NCBI RefSeq assembly: GCF_013466425.1
Contig: NZ_CP059165.1
Span: forward strand, 5,270,001 to 5,334,000
DNA from: Mycobacterium vicinigordonae
GTDB taxonomy: Bacteria; Actinomycetota; Actinomycetes; Mycobacteriales; Mycobacteriaceae
Length of the DNA stretch: 64,000 nt
Reading direction: 5' to 3'
Part shown: in pieces, positions 17,400-26,243 of the stretch
Position numbering within the stretch: position 1 is the stretch's first letter
Layout of the letters: every line of letters starts with the position of its first letter
The notes under the pieces: generated by a model
The model's database searches: none
The model's input: the letters and a program-made list of their open reading frames with translations, nothing else
What the model was told of the DNA's origin: nothing
Made by a program: the position numbers and the translations under genes

Positions 17400-18479
17400 G
17401 TGCCTATACGCGTCGCACAGCTCGGCACCGGCAACGTCGGCATTCACTCGCTGCGTGCGCTCATCACCAACCCCGAGTTCGAACTCACCGGGGTGTGGGT
17501 GTCATCGGAGGCGAAAGCCGGAAAGGATGCAGCCGAGCTGGCCGGACTCGAGCAGGTTACCGGCGTCAAGGCCACCACCGACCTGGACGCCGTGCTGGCC
17601 ACCGCGCCGCAGTGTGCGGTCTACAACGCGATGGCCGATAACCGCCTTCCCGAAGCACTCGAGGACTACGGCCGCGTGTTGGCGGCCGGGATCAACATGG
17701 TGGGCAGCGGCCCGGTATTCCTTCAGTACCCTTGGCAGGTACTGCCCCAGAATCTGATCGAACCGATCGAAAATGCAGCGCGGCAAGGCAATTCGAGTGT
17801 GTACGTTAGCGGCATCGATCCCGGCTTCGCCAACGACCTGCTGCCGATGGCGCTGGCCGGCACCTGTCAAAGCATCGAGCAGGTGCGCTGCATGGAAATC
17901 GTCGACTACGCGACGTACGACAGTGCCGTCGTCATGTTCGACGTGATGGGATTCGGCAAGCCGATAGACGAGATCCCGATGCTGCTACAGCCCGGGGTGC
18001 TCAGCCTGGCGTGGGGATCGGTGGTGCGGCAACTCGCTGCGGGACTGGGCATTTCGCTTGACGAGGTCACCGAGAAGTACGTCCGGGTGCCCGCACCCGA
18101 GGCCTTCGACATCGCTTCGGGCCATATCCCGCGGGGCAGTGCTGCCGCGTTGCGGTTCGAGGTGATCGGCATGTTCGACGGGCGCCCCGCGGTGGTGCTG
18201 GAGCACATCACGCGGTTGCGCGAGGACCTATGTCCGGAATGGCCGCAACCCGCCCAGCCCGGCGGTTCCTACCGCGTCGAGATCACCGGCGAGCCGTCGT
18301 ACGCCATGGACATCTGCCTGAGCAGTCGGCGCGGTGACCACAACCATGCCGGGCTGGTGGCCACGGCGATGCGCATCGTCAACGCCATCCCCGCAGTGGT
18401 GGCCGCCGCGCCCGGCATCCGGACCACTCTTGAATTGCCCTTGATCACCGGTCGCGGACTGTACCGGCCCGCCCACTAG
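17400..18479 (+). CDS. NAD(P)-binding dihydrodipicolinate reductase-like protein (Rv0926c-like)
   Basis: The 359-residue protein has an N-terminal Rossmann fold (VAQLGTGNVGIHSLR, residues 4-18) of the kind annotated as dihydrodipicolinate reductase-like in mycobacteria. It is longer than DapB and lacks recognisable lysine-pathway context. It starts at GTG 17400, 10 bp after the SDR stop with AAGGAG between, so the pair is cotranscribed. It probably reduces or oxidises a larger carbonyl substrate. The Rv0926c family has no established reaction that I can name. Confidence 0.85.
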   Translation: MPIRVAQLGTGNVGIHSLRALITNPEFELTGVWVSSEAKAGKDAAELAGLEQVTGVKATTDLDAVLATAPQCAVYNAMADNRLPEALEDYGRVLAAGINMVGSGPVFLQYPWQVLPQNLIEPIENAARQGNSSVYVSGIDPGFANDLLPMALAGTCQSIEQVRCMEIVDYATYDSAVVMFDVMGFGKPIDEIPMLLQPGVLSLAWGSVVRQLAAGLGISLDEVTEKYVRVPAPEAFDIASGHIPRGSAAALRFEVIGMFDGRPAVVLEHITRLREDLCPEWPQPAQPGGSYRVEITGEPSYAMDICLSSRRGDHNHAGLVATAMRIVNAIPAVVAAAPGIRTTLELPLITGRGLYRPAH

Positions 18480-18593
18480 ACACAGGGCGGCAACGACCGC
18501 GGCGGAGGTTTCGGCTAACCTCACTTTTTTATTCGACCTCACTTTTATTCGACCTCGCTTTTCATTCGGCGAAGCGGACCTTAAGGCGGTGCG
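18480..18593. promoter_or_regulatory. mntH leader with three imperfect tandem repeats and a DtxR-type half-site
   Basis: Three imperfect tandem units begin at 18520, 18538 and 18554, each of the form CTCACTTTT(A)TTCGAC (18, 16 and 17 bp). GGCTAACCT at 18513-18521 resembles one half of an IdeR/MntR (DtxR-family) box. MntR control of mntH is established in mycobacteria. Whether the repeats or the half-site bind it here is inference. Confidence 0.45.
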
Positions 18594-19823
18594 TTGGCGC
18601 AGGACATCGCGACCTCGGGCAAAGCAAGCTGGTATCTGCTGGGGCCCGCGTTCGTCGCGGCGATCGCCTATGTCGACCCTGGCAACGTCGCCGCCAACGT
18701 CAGCTCGGGCACCCAGTTCGGCTACCTGCTGTTATGGGTCATCGTCGCGGCCAACGTGATGGCCGGGTTGGTTCAGTACCTGTCGGCCAAGCTCGGACTG
18801 GTGACCGGTCGGTCGCTGCCCGAATCGATCGGCGACCGGATGAGTCGGCCCGCGCGGCTGGCCTACTGGGCGCAGGCCGAGATCGTCGCCATGTCGACGG
18901 ATGTGGCCGAGGTGATCGGTGGGGCCATCGCGCTGCGCATCCTGTTCGGGCTACCGCTGCCACTGGGCGGGCTGATCACGGGTGTGATCTCGTTGCTGCT
19001 GCTGATGATCAAGGATCGTCGTGGCCAACGCCGGTTCGAGGCGGTCATCACCGGGCTGCTGCTGATCATCGCCCTCGGGTTCACCGCTAGCTTTTTCGTC
19101 GCCACACCGCCGGCGCGCGAAGTCTTATCCGGCCTGGTACCGCGCTTCCAGGGCACTGAGAGCGTGCTGCTGGCCGCGGCGATCCTGGGTGCGACCGTGA
19201 TGCCCCACGCGGTCTACCTGCACTCCGGGCTCGCTCGGGATCGGCACGGGCAACCCGCACCCGGGCCGGATCGCCGCCGACTGCTGCGCATCACCCGCTT
19301 GGATGTCGGGGTCGCCATGGTGATCGCCGGCGGAGTCAACGCGGCGATGTTGCTGGTTGCCGCATTCAACATGCGCGGGCACGGCGAGGTCGGGTCTATC
19401 GATGCCGCCTACGTGGCGGTTCGCGACACCTTGGGACCGACAATCGCGGTGCTGTTCGCAGTCGGACTGCTGGCCTCTGGGCTGGCGTCATCGTCGGTGG
19501 GCGCGTACGCCGGCGCCATGATCATGCAGGGCCTGCTGCACTGGTCGGTCCCGATGGCGGTCCGCCGCATCGTCACTGTGTGCCCCGCGATAGCGCTGTT
19601 GGCGCTGGATGTGGACCCCACCCGGGCACTAGTGCTATCCCAGGTAGTGCTGTCGTTCGGGATCCCCTTCGCGGTGCTGCCGCTGGTCAGGCTCACCGCC
19701 AACCGCAAACTGATGGGTAGCGACGCCAACCACATGATCACGACGGCCGTTGGTTGGGTGGTCGCGGTGATGATTAGTCTGCTTAACGTGGCGTTGATCT
19801 GTCTGACGGTAAAAGGTAGCTGA
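18594..19823 (+). CDS. mntH: NRAMP-family Mn(II)/H+ symporter
   Basis: A 409-residue NRAMP transporter with about eleven membrane helices. The metal-binding first helix motif is AYVDPGNVAANV (DPGN), and the sixth-helix motif is ATVMPHAVYLHSG (MPH). It imports Mn2+ with protons across the inner membrane. It starts at TTG 18594 (LAQDIATSGKASWYLLGPAF); M. tuberculosis MntH (Rv0924c) has a short extra N-terminus, so a start upstream is possible but not supported here. The stop codon is directly followed by the ATG of the next gene (19824), so the two are coupled. Confidence 0.95.
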   Translation: MAQDIATSGKASWYLLGPAFVAAIAYVDPGNVAANVSSGTQFGYLLLWVIVAANVMAGLVQYLSAKLGLVTGRSLPESIGDRMSRPARLAYWAQAEIVAMSTDVAEVIGGAIALRILFGLPLPLGGLITGVISLLLLMIKDRRGQRRFEAVITGLLLIIALGFTASFFVATPPAREVLSGLVPRFQGTESVLLAAAILGATVMPHAVYLHSGLARDRHGQPAPGPDRRRLLRITRLDVGVAMVIAGGVNAAMLLVAAFNMRGHGEVGSIDAAYVAVRDTLGPTIAVLFAVGLLASGLASSSVGAYAGAMIMQGLLHWSVPMAVRRIVTVCPAIALLALDVDPTRALVLSQVVLSFGIPFAVLPLVRLTANRKLMGSDANHMITTAVGWVVAVMISLLNVALICLTVKGS

Positions 19824-20303
19824 ATGCCGGCTCGCCGACACTCCTACTTCGCATACGGATCGAATCTATGCGTGCGCCAGATGGCCGCGCGCTGCCCGGA
19901 GGCCTACGACCCGCGCCCGGCGACGCTCGACGGTCACGACTGGCTGATCAATGAGCGCGGTGTCGCGACCGTCGCACCATCGGCTGGCGGCGAGGTGCAC
20001 GGCGTGCTTTGGCGGCTTTCCGACGACGACCTGGCACGTTTGGACAGTGCCGAGGGAGTGCCGGTGCGCTACCGACGCGACGAGCTGACCGTGCGACTCG
20101 ACCGCGGGGCCGCACCGGCGTGGGTGTACATCGACCCGCGGGTGACGGCGGGTCCGCCGCGCCCGGGTTATCTGCCACGCATCATCAACGGCGCGGTGCA
20201 TCACGGGCTGCCGCAGCGTTGGATCGACTACCTGCAGCTTTGGGATCCGGGATGCTGTTCCTCGGTGGCGGGAGCGCGGCCCGTGCGATCTTTCTCGGAG
20301 TAG
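19824..20303 (+). CDS. Gamma-glutamylcyclotransferase-fold protein
   Basis: The 159-residue protein has the GGCT-like signature YFAYGSNL (residues 8-15), GEVHGVLWRLS and a DLARLDSAEG helix. That Glu aligns with the catalytic acid region of the fold. Family members cyclise gamma-glutamyl amines or cleave glutathione-like substrates; mycobacteria use mycothiol, so the substrate is uncertain. Start ATG 19824 abuts the mntH stop, and the LLM gene follows 27 bp later. Confidence 0.82.
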   Translation: MPARRHSYFAYGSNLCVRQMAARCPEAYDPRPATLDGHDWLINERGVATVAPSAGGEVHGVLWRLSDDDLARLDSAEGVPVRYRRDELTVRLDRGAAPAWVYIDPRVTAGPPRPGYLPRIINGAVHHGLPQRWIDYLQLWDPGCCSSVAGARPVRSFSE

Positions 20304-20330
20304 CTTTCTCGGAGTGGATGGAGGTTATTG

Positions 20331-21149
20331 GTGGCCAAGGACTTTCGCTTCGGGCTGAGCCTGCGATTCTTCAAATCCCGCGAGGCCCTGGCGGACACGG
20401 CCAAGCGTGCCGAGGATTCGGGGTTCGACATCCTCTGCGTACCGGACCATCTCGGTGCGGCGGCACCGTTTCCGACGCTGACCGCGGCCGCCATGGTCAC
20501 CACAACGTTGCGACTGAGCATGTATGTGCTCAACGCCGCCTTCTACAAGCCGGCCCTGCTCAGCCGAGACCTCGGCTGCCTGGACCTGATTAGCGACCAG
20601 CGCGTCGAGGTGGGGCTGGGAACCGGTTATGTCCGTGAGGAATTCGAAGCAGCCGAGCTGCCCTATCCGAGCGCCGGCGCGCGTGTCGATTACCTCGAGC
20701 ACATGACGAGGTACCTCAGTGAGCATCATCCGCAGATGCCGATCCTGATCGCCGGAAACGGCGACCGAGTGCTGACCCTGGCAGCACGCCATGCCCACAT
20801 CATCGGCCTGACCGGGGCCCGGGTGCGCGAGGCCGAGGACCCGCTGACCGAGCGCGTCGAATTCGTCCGCCGCGCGGCGGGAGATCGCTTCGACTCGCTG
20901 GAATTGAACCTGGCGGTCACCGCGATGCCACGGGACGGCGAGACCGTGCCCGACCTGTCGATGACGCGGCGCTACGCGCCGGGGATGTCCGACGAAGAGT
21001 TACTGGCGATGCATTCGGTGCTCAGCGGGTCACCCCGCGAGATCGCGGACACGCTGCTGGAATACCGGGACAAGTACGGTGTGTCGTCGATTACCGTGCA
21101 GGACAACAACCTCAAGAACTTCGCGAAGGTGATCGACGCGCTGCCCTGA
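20331..21149 (+). CDS. F420-dependent LLM-class oxidoreductase
   Basis: The 272-residue luciferase-like monooxygenase-fold protein starts at GTG 20331 (VAKDFRFGLSLRFF). GGAGG at 20320-20324 sits 6 nt before it, whereas TTG 20328 is too close. Features include FDILCVPDHLG and RVEVGLGTGYVREEFEAAELP, typical of actinobacterial F420-dependent enzymes of the short (about 270-300 residue) subgroup. Its substrate is unknown. It is the last gene of the mntH-led run. Confidence 0.85.
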   Translation: MAKDFRFGLSLRFFKSREALADTAKRAEDSGFDILCVPDHLGAAAPFPTLTAAAMVTTTLRLSMYVLNAAFYKPALLSRDLGCLDLISDQRVEVGLGTGYVREEFEAAELPYPSAGARVDYLEHMTRYLSEHHPQMPILIAGNGDRVLTLAARHAHIIGLTGARVREAEDPLTERVEFVRRAAGDRFDSLELNLAVTAMPRDGETVPDLSMTRRYAPGMSDEELLAMHSVLSGSPREIADTLLEYRDKYGVSSITVQDNNLKNFAKVIDALP

Positions 21150-21292
21150 TCCCGGCTTCTCCCCCCTCGTCTGTCACCCGCCCTCCCCCAGCTTGTCGCC
21201 CCTCCCCCTTCTTGTCGCCGAGTGTGAAACTCACGACACGACAAGCCGACTCGGCGTCGTGAGAGTCGCATTCGGCGGGGGAATCGCTTGGG

Positions 21293-22816
21293 TCAGCCTC
21301 GGGCGGGTCGAGGCGCGAAGTTACCGTGGAACCCCTGCGGGATGTGATCGGTGAGCTGGGCGGTAGCGATAGGCCCGGTGCTGGGATCGCGCGCATCGAG
21401 GATGACAAGCCGGGACAAGTGTTGCCGGGCCTGGTATTCCACGGTCAGCAGCCAGCCGTCATCTTCGGCGGACGCGTCGGGACGAGGGACGAACACCGGT
21501 TCGCAGAAACTGTTGCCGGCGCCCGCCGCCGTATACGTGTTCTCAGTTTGGTCGGCGAGGTCGACCTTGCTGATCGAGTCGTACAGCGAAGCCAGGCGCC
21601 TGCGAGTGGTGAAATAAGCGTAGCGGTGCGGCCTGCCCTCGCGGTCGGGATGATGCCGCGGGAACTCGCAGATGCTGTCGCTCAACGTTTCTCGAATCAA
21701 CCGTCCGGACTTGGTGAGCCGGAACCGGGTCAGCTTCGACGGTGATTCACGCAACGGAGTGGTTTGGAATCGCGCGATGCTCCTGAGCAGCTGTGGGTTC
21801 TCGTAGGTGACCGCGTCGACGACCACGTCCTCCCCGTCGTCGAAGGCGTTGCTGAGGTGGAACTGCAGGATCGCCGGGGACTCGATCCGGCGTATCTCGC
21901 CTCCGTCGCGGGGGACGAGGATAAAGACGCTCTCGCGCTCCGGGCGGTAGCGCAGGGCGTCACCGATTGGCTTGCGGCCCAATGTAACCGCCATCAAATC
22001 CGGGATGATCGGCGACACCAGAAACACCAGGTAACGCTGGGTGATGCCGAAGTCGTGCGTCATCGCCAGATAGGGCAACCGTGCGGAGCGCAGGTACCGC
22101 AGACTGCCCTGTGGGTCGCTGCGGTAGATGCGCAAGTGCGGGCGCGGGATGAATTCGACGCCGAAGTTGTACATGTCACCGGTGCCAGGGCAGATGCTGG
22201 GATGCGCGGAATAGGCACCCATCCGCGCTAGCTCACCGCTGAATCGTCGTGGCCCAAGGGTTTCCAGCGTGTCCGGGTTGATCTCATAGGGCGCTCCGCC
22301 CTCCCACAGCGCGTAGAGGCGACCGGCATGCTCGATGACATTGGTGTTGGCCAGGTTTGGGGGGGTCTTGCCGATGTTCGCCCGCCAACCACCCGGTGCC
22401 GCAGTGCCCAGATGCGTGACGCCGCCCTTGCCCTGGTAGTGACGGGTGCGCACATAGCGATTCCGATAGTGAACCGCGCCCTCGCGGATGGTGAAAGCCG
22501 ACAGCATGCCGTCGCCATCGAAAAGATGGTGCAGGGGGCGACCCGTGTAGTCCTGCCACCGGCCGGGGCCGTTGCGGTATAGCGTGCCGCACAACTCGGC
22601 GGGAATCGCGCCCTCGACGTCGTCCACCGAGTAATCGAATTCGTTGGGTTGCGGTTCGCTGACACCCAGACTGAGCCGATCCTCGCTGGACAGCGCCGAG
22701 AGTCGCTCGATGGCTTGGGCACGCTCGCTCTGAGGCAGGGACGCCAGATAACGGCGTAGGGCCGGTAGTGGCGTCAGGTCGAGCAAGGCCGTGGCTTGCG
22801 CGGATTGCGTCACCAC
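21293..22816 (-). CDS. Carotenoid cleavage oxygenase family protein
   Basis: The 507-residue non-haem iron beta-propeller enzyme oxidatively cleaves a carotenoid, apocarotenoid or stilbene-like double bond. The four iron-binding histidines are recognisable in AYSAHPS, AMTHDFG, LQFHLSNAFDD and QGFHGNFAP; the RNGPGRW and HLFDGDGML blocks are also typical. I start it at GTG 22816 (VVTQSAQATALLDLTP), next to AAGGGCGG; longer frames (ATG 22852 or 22897) would run through the operator. It is divergent from a TetR gene with a shared inverted repeat. A second, distant paralogue lies at 47773. Confidence 0.88.
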   Translation of the reverse strand: MVTQSAQATALLDLTPLPALRRYLASLPQSERAQAIERLSALSSEDRLSLGVSEPQPNEFDYSVDDVEGAIPAELCGTLYRNGPGRWQDYTGRPLHHLFDGDGMLSAFTIREGAVHYRNRYVRTRHYQGKGGVTHLGTAAPGGWRANIGKTPPNLANTNVIEHAGRLYALWEGGAPYEINPDTLETLGPRRFSGELARMGAYSAHPSICPGTGDMYNFGVEFIPRPHLRIYRSDPQGSLRYLRSARLPYLAMTHDFGITQRYLVFLVSPIIPDLMAVTLGRKPIGDALRYRPERESVFILVPRDGGEIRRIESPAILQFHLSNAFDDGEDVVVDAVTYENPQLLRSIARFQTTPLRESPSKLTRFRLTKSGRLIRETLSDSICEFPRHHPDREGRPHRYAYFTTRRRLASLYDSISKVDLADQTENTYTAAGAGNSFCEPVFVPRPDASAEDDGWLLTVEYQARQHLSRLVILDARDPSTGPIATAQLTDHIPQGFHGNFAPRPARG

Positions 22817-22836
22817 GCACCCGCCCTTCGCATCCA

Positions 22837-22868
22837 AACTGAGACGAATCATAAAGTTAGTCTCAGTT
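22837..22868. promoter_or_regulatory. Inverted-repeat operator between carotenoid oxygenase and TetR gene
   Basis: AACTGAGAC (22837-22845) and GTCTCAGTT (22860-22868) are perfect 9-bp inverted arms separated by 14 bp of AT-rich DNA. It lies 20 bp upstream of the oxygenase start and 39 bp upstream of the TetR start, in a 90-bp divergent promoter. This is the expected geometry for a TetR repressor controlling both genes. Binding itself is not shown. Confidence 0.7.
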
Positions 22869-22906
22869 GGCGAGGCAGTCAAGAACCTGCGGTACAAATA
22901 CCCGTG

Positions 22907-23467
22907 ATGGCCTCAACTCGTTCCTGGGACGCGCTGGTGCAGGCGACATTGCTGCTCATCGCCGAAACCGGCGTCGATTCCCTCACCCTGAGCCAGGTCG
23001 CCGAGCAAGCGGGCGTCTCCCGCGCCACCGCCTACCGTGAATTCGGCGACAAAGACGGGTTGGTGTCCGCGGTGGCCCAGCACGAGATCCAGCAGATGGC
23101 CCTCGATGTGATGACCGGCGCCGACTCACACGCCGATCCCGCGACGTTGGTGCCGACGACCGTCCTGGCCGCCCTGCGCTACCTGCGCAACCACGCCGCC
23201 TTCACCTACGTGCGCGACCACGAACCACACTGGCTGCTGCAAGCCGTATTGCGCGTCGGGGAGGCGCGGATGAACGTGGTGCAGACCGTAGCCGCGACCA
23301 TCGCGCCGGCGATCGCCGCCACAGAGTATCCACATCCGGTACTGCCACCGCTGCAGACCGCCGAAATCATCGTTCGCACAGTACTTTCGCACACGTTAAT
23401 CGAACGAAGTGCGCTTACCGACGAGGAAGTCGCCGCCTCGGTGGCACGTGCGATCACCGTCGGCTGA
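22907..23467 (+). CDS. TetR family regulator, divergent from carotenoid oxygenase
   Basis: The 186-residue TetR protein starts at ATG 22907 (MASTRSWDALVQATLLLIAE). The helix-turn-helix is at about residues 26-52 (LSQVAEQAGVSRATAYREFGDK), followed by a helical C-terminal domain. The open frame extends upstream through the operator and is not used. The AACTGAGAC inverted repeat between it and the oxygenase is its probable binding site, suggesting autorepression and release by an apocarotenoid or related ligand (inference). Confidence 0.9.
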   Translation: MASTRSWDALVQATLLLIAETGVDSLTLSQVAEQAGVSRATAYREFGDKDGLVSAVAQHEIQQMALDVMTGADSHADPATLVPTTVLAALRYLRNHAAFTYVRDHEPHWLLQAVLRVGEARMNVVQTVAATIAPAIAATEYPHPVLPPLQTAEIIVRTVLSHTLIERSALTDEEVAASVARAITVG

Positions 23468-23586
23468 CCCGTCCCGTGGGCAGGATTGCGGCCTGTAGCG
23501 GTACGCTGTGTCCGCATGACCGGCGTCGGTGGCCGTGGAATTTCGCAGTCCAACGGGCCGTGCGCAATCGACCGGCCGGTCGCCCC

Positions 23587-23659
23587 GCCCTCGTAGCTCA
23601 GGGGATAGAGCACGGCTCTCCTAAAGCCGGTGTCGCAGGTTCGAATCCTGCCGGGGGCA
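23587..23659 (+). tRNA. tRNA-Arg (anticodon CCT)
   Basis: A complete 73-nt cloverleaf. The acceptor GCCCTCG pairs with CGGGGGC and is followed by discriminator A. D-arm GCTC/GAGC, anticodon stem CGGCT/AGCCG with loop CTCCTAA (anticodon CCT, reads AGG), and T-arm GCAGG TTCGAAT CCTGC are all intact. CCA is not encoded. The 3' part from 23637 is duplicated at 34801, marking the tRNA as the integration site of the island that follows. Confidence 0.97.
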
Positions 23660-23667
23660 CTTTGCTG
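23637..23667 (+). other. attL: 31-bp attachment repeat in tRNA-Arg 3' end
   Basis: The 31 bp from the T-arm through TTTGCTG just past the tRNA recur perfectly at 34801-34831. Sequence diverges directly outside on both sides. A direct repeat covering a tRNA 3' end is the standard result of tyrosine-integrase insertion, and an integrase gene lies just inside the other copy. Confidence 0.93.
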
Positions 23668-23973
23668 TATAGCTGTTATCGCAGCTCATTACAGTATTTA
23701 TCGTTAGCTAGCTAAAGCCCCGTGTGATCCATGTGCTATCAACTTCCGGCAGGCACTGCCCGAATCTGTTTGCTGTGCCAGCCCACTCGCGGCCCGAAAC
23801 ACAGTGTTGCCATTTGGTACCAACACGCATTAAGCTGCGCTTATTCGGTTTACCAGAGCGCCGCATAGGGTGCTAATTCAAACCGCTAGAGCGTTGCCGC
23901 CAGATAGAACGCAGCCGATGCGTTAGGCACCAGAACGCTAGCCCCGATTCAACTGCGTTCAAAGGTGCCAGCC
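23668..23973. other. Left-end noncoding region of the island
   Basis: The 306 bp between attL and the excisionase-like gene show no credible open frame. The DNA is of mixed composition with several short AT-rich stretches. Integrase arm-binding sites would be expected here, but I could not identify a repeated arm motif. AAAGG at 23961-23965 serves as the ribosome-binding site of the next gene. Confidence 0.4.
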
Positions 23974-24150
23974 ATGACTAAACAGCCCCGTCTGCTCTCA
24001 ACCGTCCAAGCAGCCGACTATCTCGGCGTCTCAACCAACACCATCCGCAACTACATCGCTCGCGGTTGGCTCACAGCTCACCGCATCGGCCCAAAACTGC
24101 TCAAGTTTGATCCCGCCGACCTTGACCGCGTGGCAGAACGGGTCAACTGA
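23974..24150 (+). CDS. Excisionase-like helix-turn-helix protein
   Basis: A 58-residue protein of the MerR-like HTH_17/excisionase family. STVQAADYLGVSTNTIRNYIARGWL is the winged helix-turn-helix, and PKLLKFDPADLDRVAERV completes the small domain. I choose ATG 23974 (MTKQPRLL), 8 nt after AAAGG, over GTG 23965. Proteins of this type act as recombination directionality factors or AlpA-like regulators in integrative elements. It lies at the end opposite the integrase, which fits control of excision or of the downstream genes. Confidence 0.75.
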   Translation: MTKQPRLLSTVQAADYLGVSTNTIRNYIARGWLTAHRIGPKLLKFDPADLDRVAERVN

Positions 24151-24173
24151 AACTGACCGCCTAGGCTGCTGAC

Positions 24174-24254
24174 GTGGACAAGAATCAGCTCTACTACGGT
24201 CATAAAGTCGGAGGTCTGCCCGCAGAGCGGGTGTATCTGGCCCCGCTTCGGTAA
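24174..24254 (+). CDS. Possible 26-codon leader peptide before the RM operon
   Basis: GTG 24174 opens a 26-codon frame (VDKNQLYYGHKVGGLPAER...) that ends at TAA 24252-24254. Its stop directly overlaps AAGGGGG, the ribosome-binding site of the nuclease-methylase gene (TTG 24267). The arrangement would allow translational coupling. No homology is recognised, and such a short frame can be chance. Confidence 0.25.
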   Translation: MDKNQLYYGHKVGGLPAERVYLAPLR

Positions 24255-24266
24255 GGGGGTAGCGTT

Positions 24267-26243
24267 TTGGCGAGGAGCCGCGCAACTGCGGAGCATGCGG
24301 CCGAAGCATCGATCGCAGCGGTCATCGTAGAGCAAGGAAAAATACTTGACTTCATCGATCGCACCACACAAAGACCTGAAACGCCTGAGGAGTACGTACG
24401 GCAGGAAATAGCTAAATCACTCGTACGCGAATATCTATATTCTCGGGAATATATAGCAGTAGAATATACGCTACGCCTTGGGAGCCGCAGACCTCGCGCA
24501 GACTTAGTCATATTTAGCGATTCGAAGAAACACACTCAAGACCGTGCACAAATCATCCTCGAATGTAAAGCGCCTACCGTTAAGGCAGACGATCGCAATG
24601 ACGGAGTAGGCCAACTACAAAGCTATATGGCCGCATGCCCTAATGCGCGATATGGTATGTGGACGAACGGGACTGATCGATACTGCTACGCAAAGGTAGA
24701 GACTCGCGGAGAGGTCAGCTTCGAAGAGATTGCCGACATTCCTGCGTTTGGATCAACAATCGAGGATGCAGAGAAACCGACCTTCGATAAGTTGAAGCCT
24801 GCGTCAAGTGACGCACTTCTTTTTGCGTTTCGCCGCTGCCATAACTACATCGCTGGTAATCAGGGTTTACAGAAGCCAGAAGCCTTTTGGGAGCTGTTGA
24901 AGCTGATCTTTTGCAAAATTCATGACGAGCGAGAATCTCAGTCAGTGAAATTCTATGCAACATCTGCTGAGCGACGAAACCTCAACGGCGAAATGAAAGT
25001 TCGCGCACGGATCGAAAAGCTATTCGATTCAGTCAAGAAAGATTACCCTCAAATTTTTAAGACCGGTGAGGAGATCGAACTTACACCGGCAGTCCTCGCC
25101 TATATCGTAAGCCAGTTACAAATTTACGCACTACTTGAAAGTGACGTAGATGTCAAAGGCAAGGCCTACGAGGAGATTGTCGGATCGAACCTGCGGGGAG
25201 ATAGAGGGGAGTTCTTTACTCCTCGAAACGTGTGCCGCATGGTCGTCAACATGCTCGATCCTAACGACCGGCAACTAATCCTCGATCCGGCATGCGGTAC
25301 CGGCGGGTTTTTGATTACCGCGATGAATCATGTAATCGCCGCTATACGGGTTCAAGAGCTCGCAAAATGGAAAGGTCAAGCGCGCGCTGAGACCGCGATT
25401 TCACAACGCAATGACAGATTCCTTAGCCACAAACTAATTGGGATGGACTTCAACCCAAATCTCGTAAAAGCGGCAAAAATGAATATGGTGATGAATAATG
25501 ACGGCGAAGGCGGCCTTTATCAAGCCGATTCGCTTGCATCACCAGCGACTTGGGTTGCCGGACTTCGTGAACTTTCCTTGATGAATTCGGTTGATTTGTT
25601 GATGACCAATCCGCCGTTCGGCTCTAAGATACCTGTCGACAATCCGACAGTCCTGGAAGCGTACGAACTCGGACATCAATGGAATTATGACGAGGCGGAT
25701 GACCGCTGGGTGATGCTCGAAACAATCCAGAGGTCACAACCGCCGGAGATTTTGTTTATTGAAAGATGCCTGCGCTTTCTCAAGCCCGGTTCCGGAGTTG
25801 CCGCCATGGTGCTACCTGACGGCATTCTGGGCTCTCCCGGCTTGGGCTACGTGCGTCAGTGGCTTATGGATAACGCCTACATTTTGGCGAGTATCGACAT
25901 GCACCCCGATACTTTTCAGCCTGGCACGAGTGTTCAAACGAGCATATTAGTTTTCCAGCGCAAGACCGAAACGCAGAAGAAGATCGATGCTGCTGGTAAA
26001 CCGACTGAATACGAAGTCTTCATGGCTTTGGCTAATCATATTGGACACGATAAGCGCGGAAACACGCTTTACCTTCGGGATAAGGACGGTAACGAAATCG
26101 TCGAAGAGGTTGAGTTGCCCGTACGCGAATATATCGATGGAGTGCCGGTGTTGAAAAATCAAAAGACAATGCGCAAGATGGTCGACGATAACACGGGCAC
26201 CGTCGCAACTGAATTCCGCAAATGGGTAACTCAAGCGTCGTAG
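24267..26243 (+). CDS. Fused restriction nuclease-N6-adenine methylase (BcgI-like RM subunit)
   Basis: A 658-residue single-chain restriction-modification subunit. Residues about 35-150 are a type I HsdR-N-like PD-(D/E)xK nuclease: Asp79 in PRADLVIF and Glu99-Cys-Lys101 in LECKAP. A helical linker follows. Residues about 295-600 are an N6-adenine methylase with SAM motif LDPACGTGGFLI (about 340) and catalytic NPPFGSK (about 448). There is no helicase motor and no separate HsdR in the island. Order and size resemble the BcgI A subunit (type IIB), which works with a separate specificity subunit. It starts at TTG 24267 after AAGGGGG and overlaps the specificity gene by 22 bp. AT-rich composition marks it as acquired. 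Confidence 0.85.
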   Translation: MARSRATAEHAAEASIAAVIVEQGKILDFIDRTTQRPETPEEYVRQEIAKSLVREYLYSREYIAVEYTLRLGSRRPRADLVIFSDSKKHTQDRAQIILECKAPTVKADDRNDGVGQLQSYMAACPNARYGMWTNGTDRYCYAKVETRGEVSFEEIADIPAFGSTIEDAEKPTFDKLKPASSDALLFAFRRCHNYIAGNQGLQKPEAFWELLKLIFCKIHDERESQSVKFYATSAERRNLNGEMKVRARIEKLFDSVKKDYPQIFKTGEEIELTPAVLAYIVSQLQIYALLESDVDVKGKAYEEIVGSNLRGDRGEFFTPRNVCRMVVNMLDPNDRQLILDPACGTGGFLITAMNHVIAAIRVQELAKWKGQARAETAISQRNDRFLSHKLIGMDFNPNLVKAAKMNMVMNNDGEGGLYQADSLASPATWVAGLRELSLMNSVDLLMTNPPFGSKIPVDNPTVLEAYELGHQWNYDEADDRWVMLETIQRSQPPEILFIERCLRFLKPGSGVAAMVLPDGILGSPGLGYVRQWLMDNAYILASIDMHPDTFQPGTSVQTSILVFQRKTETQKKIDAAGKPTEYEVFMALANHIGHDKRGNTLYLRDKDGNEIVEEVELPVREYIDGVPVLKNQKTMRKMVDDNTGTVATEFRKWVTQAS

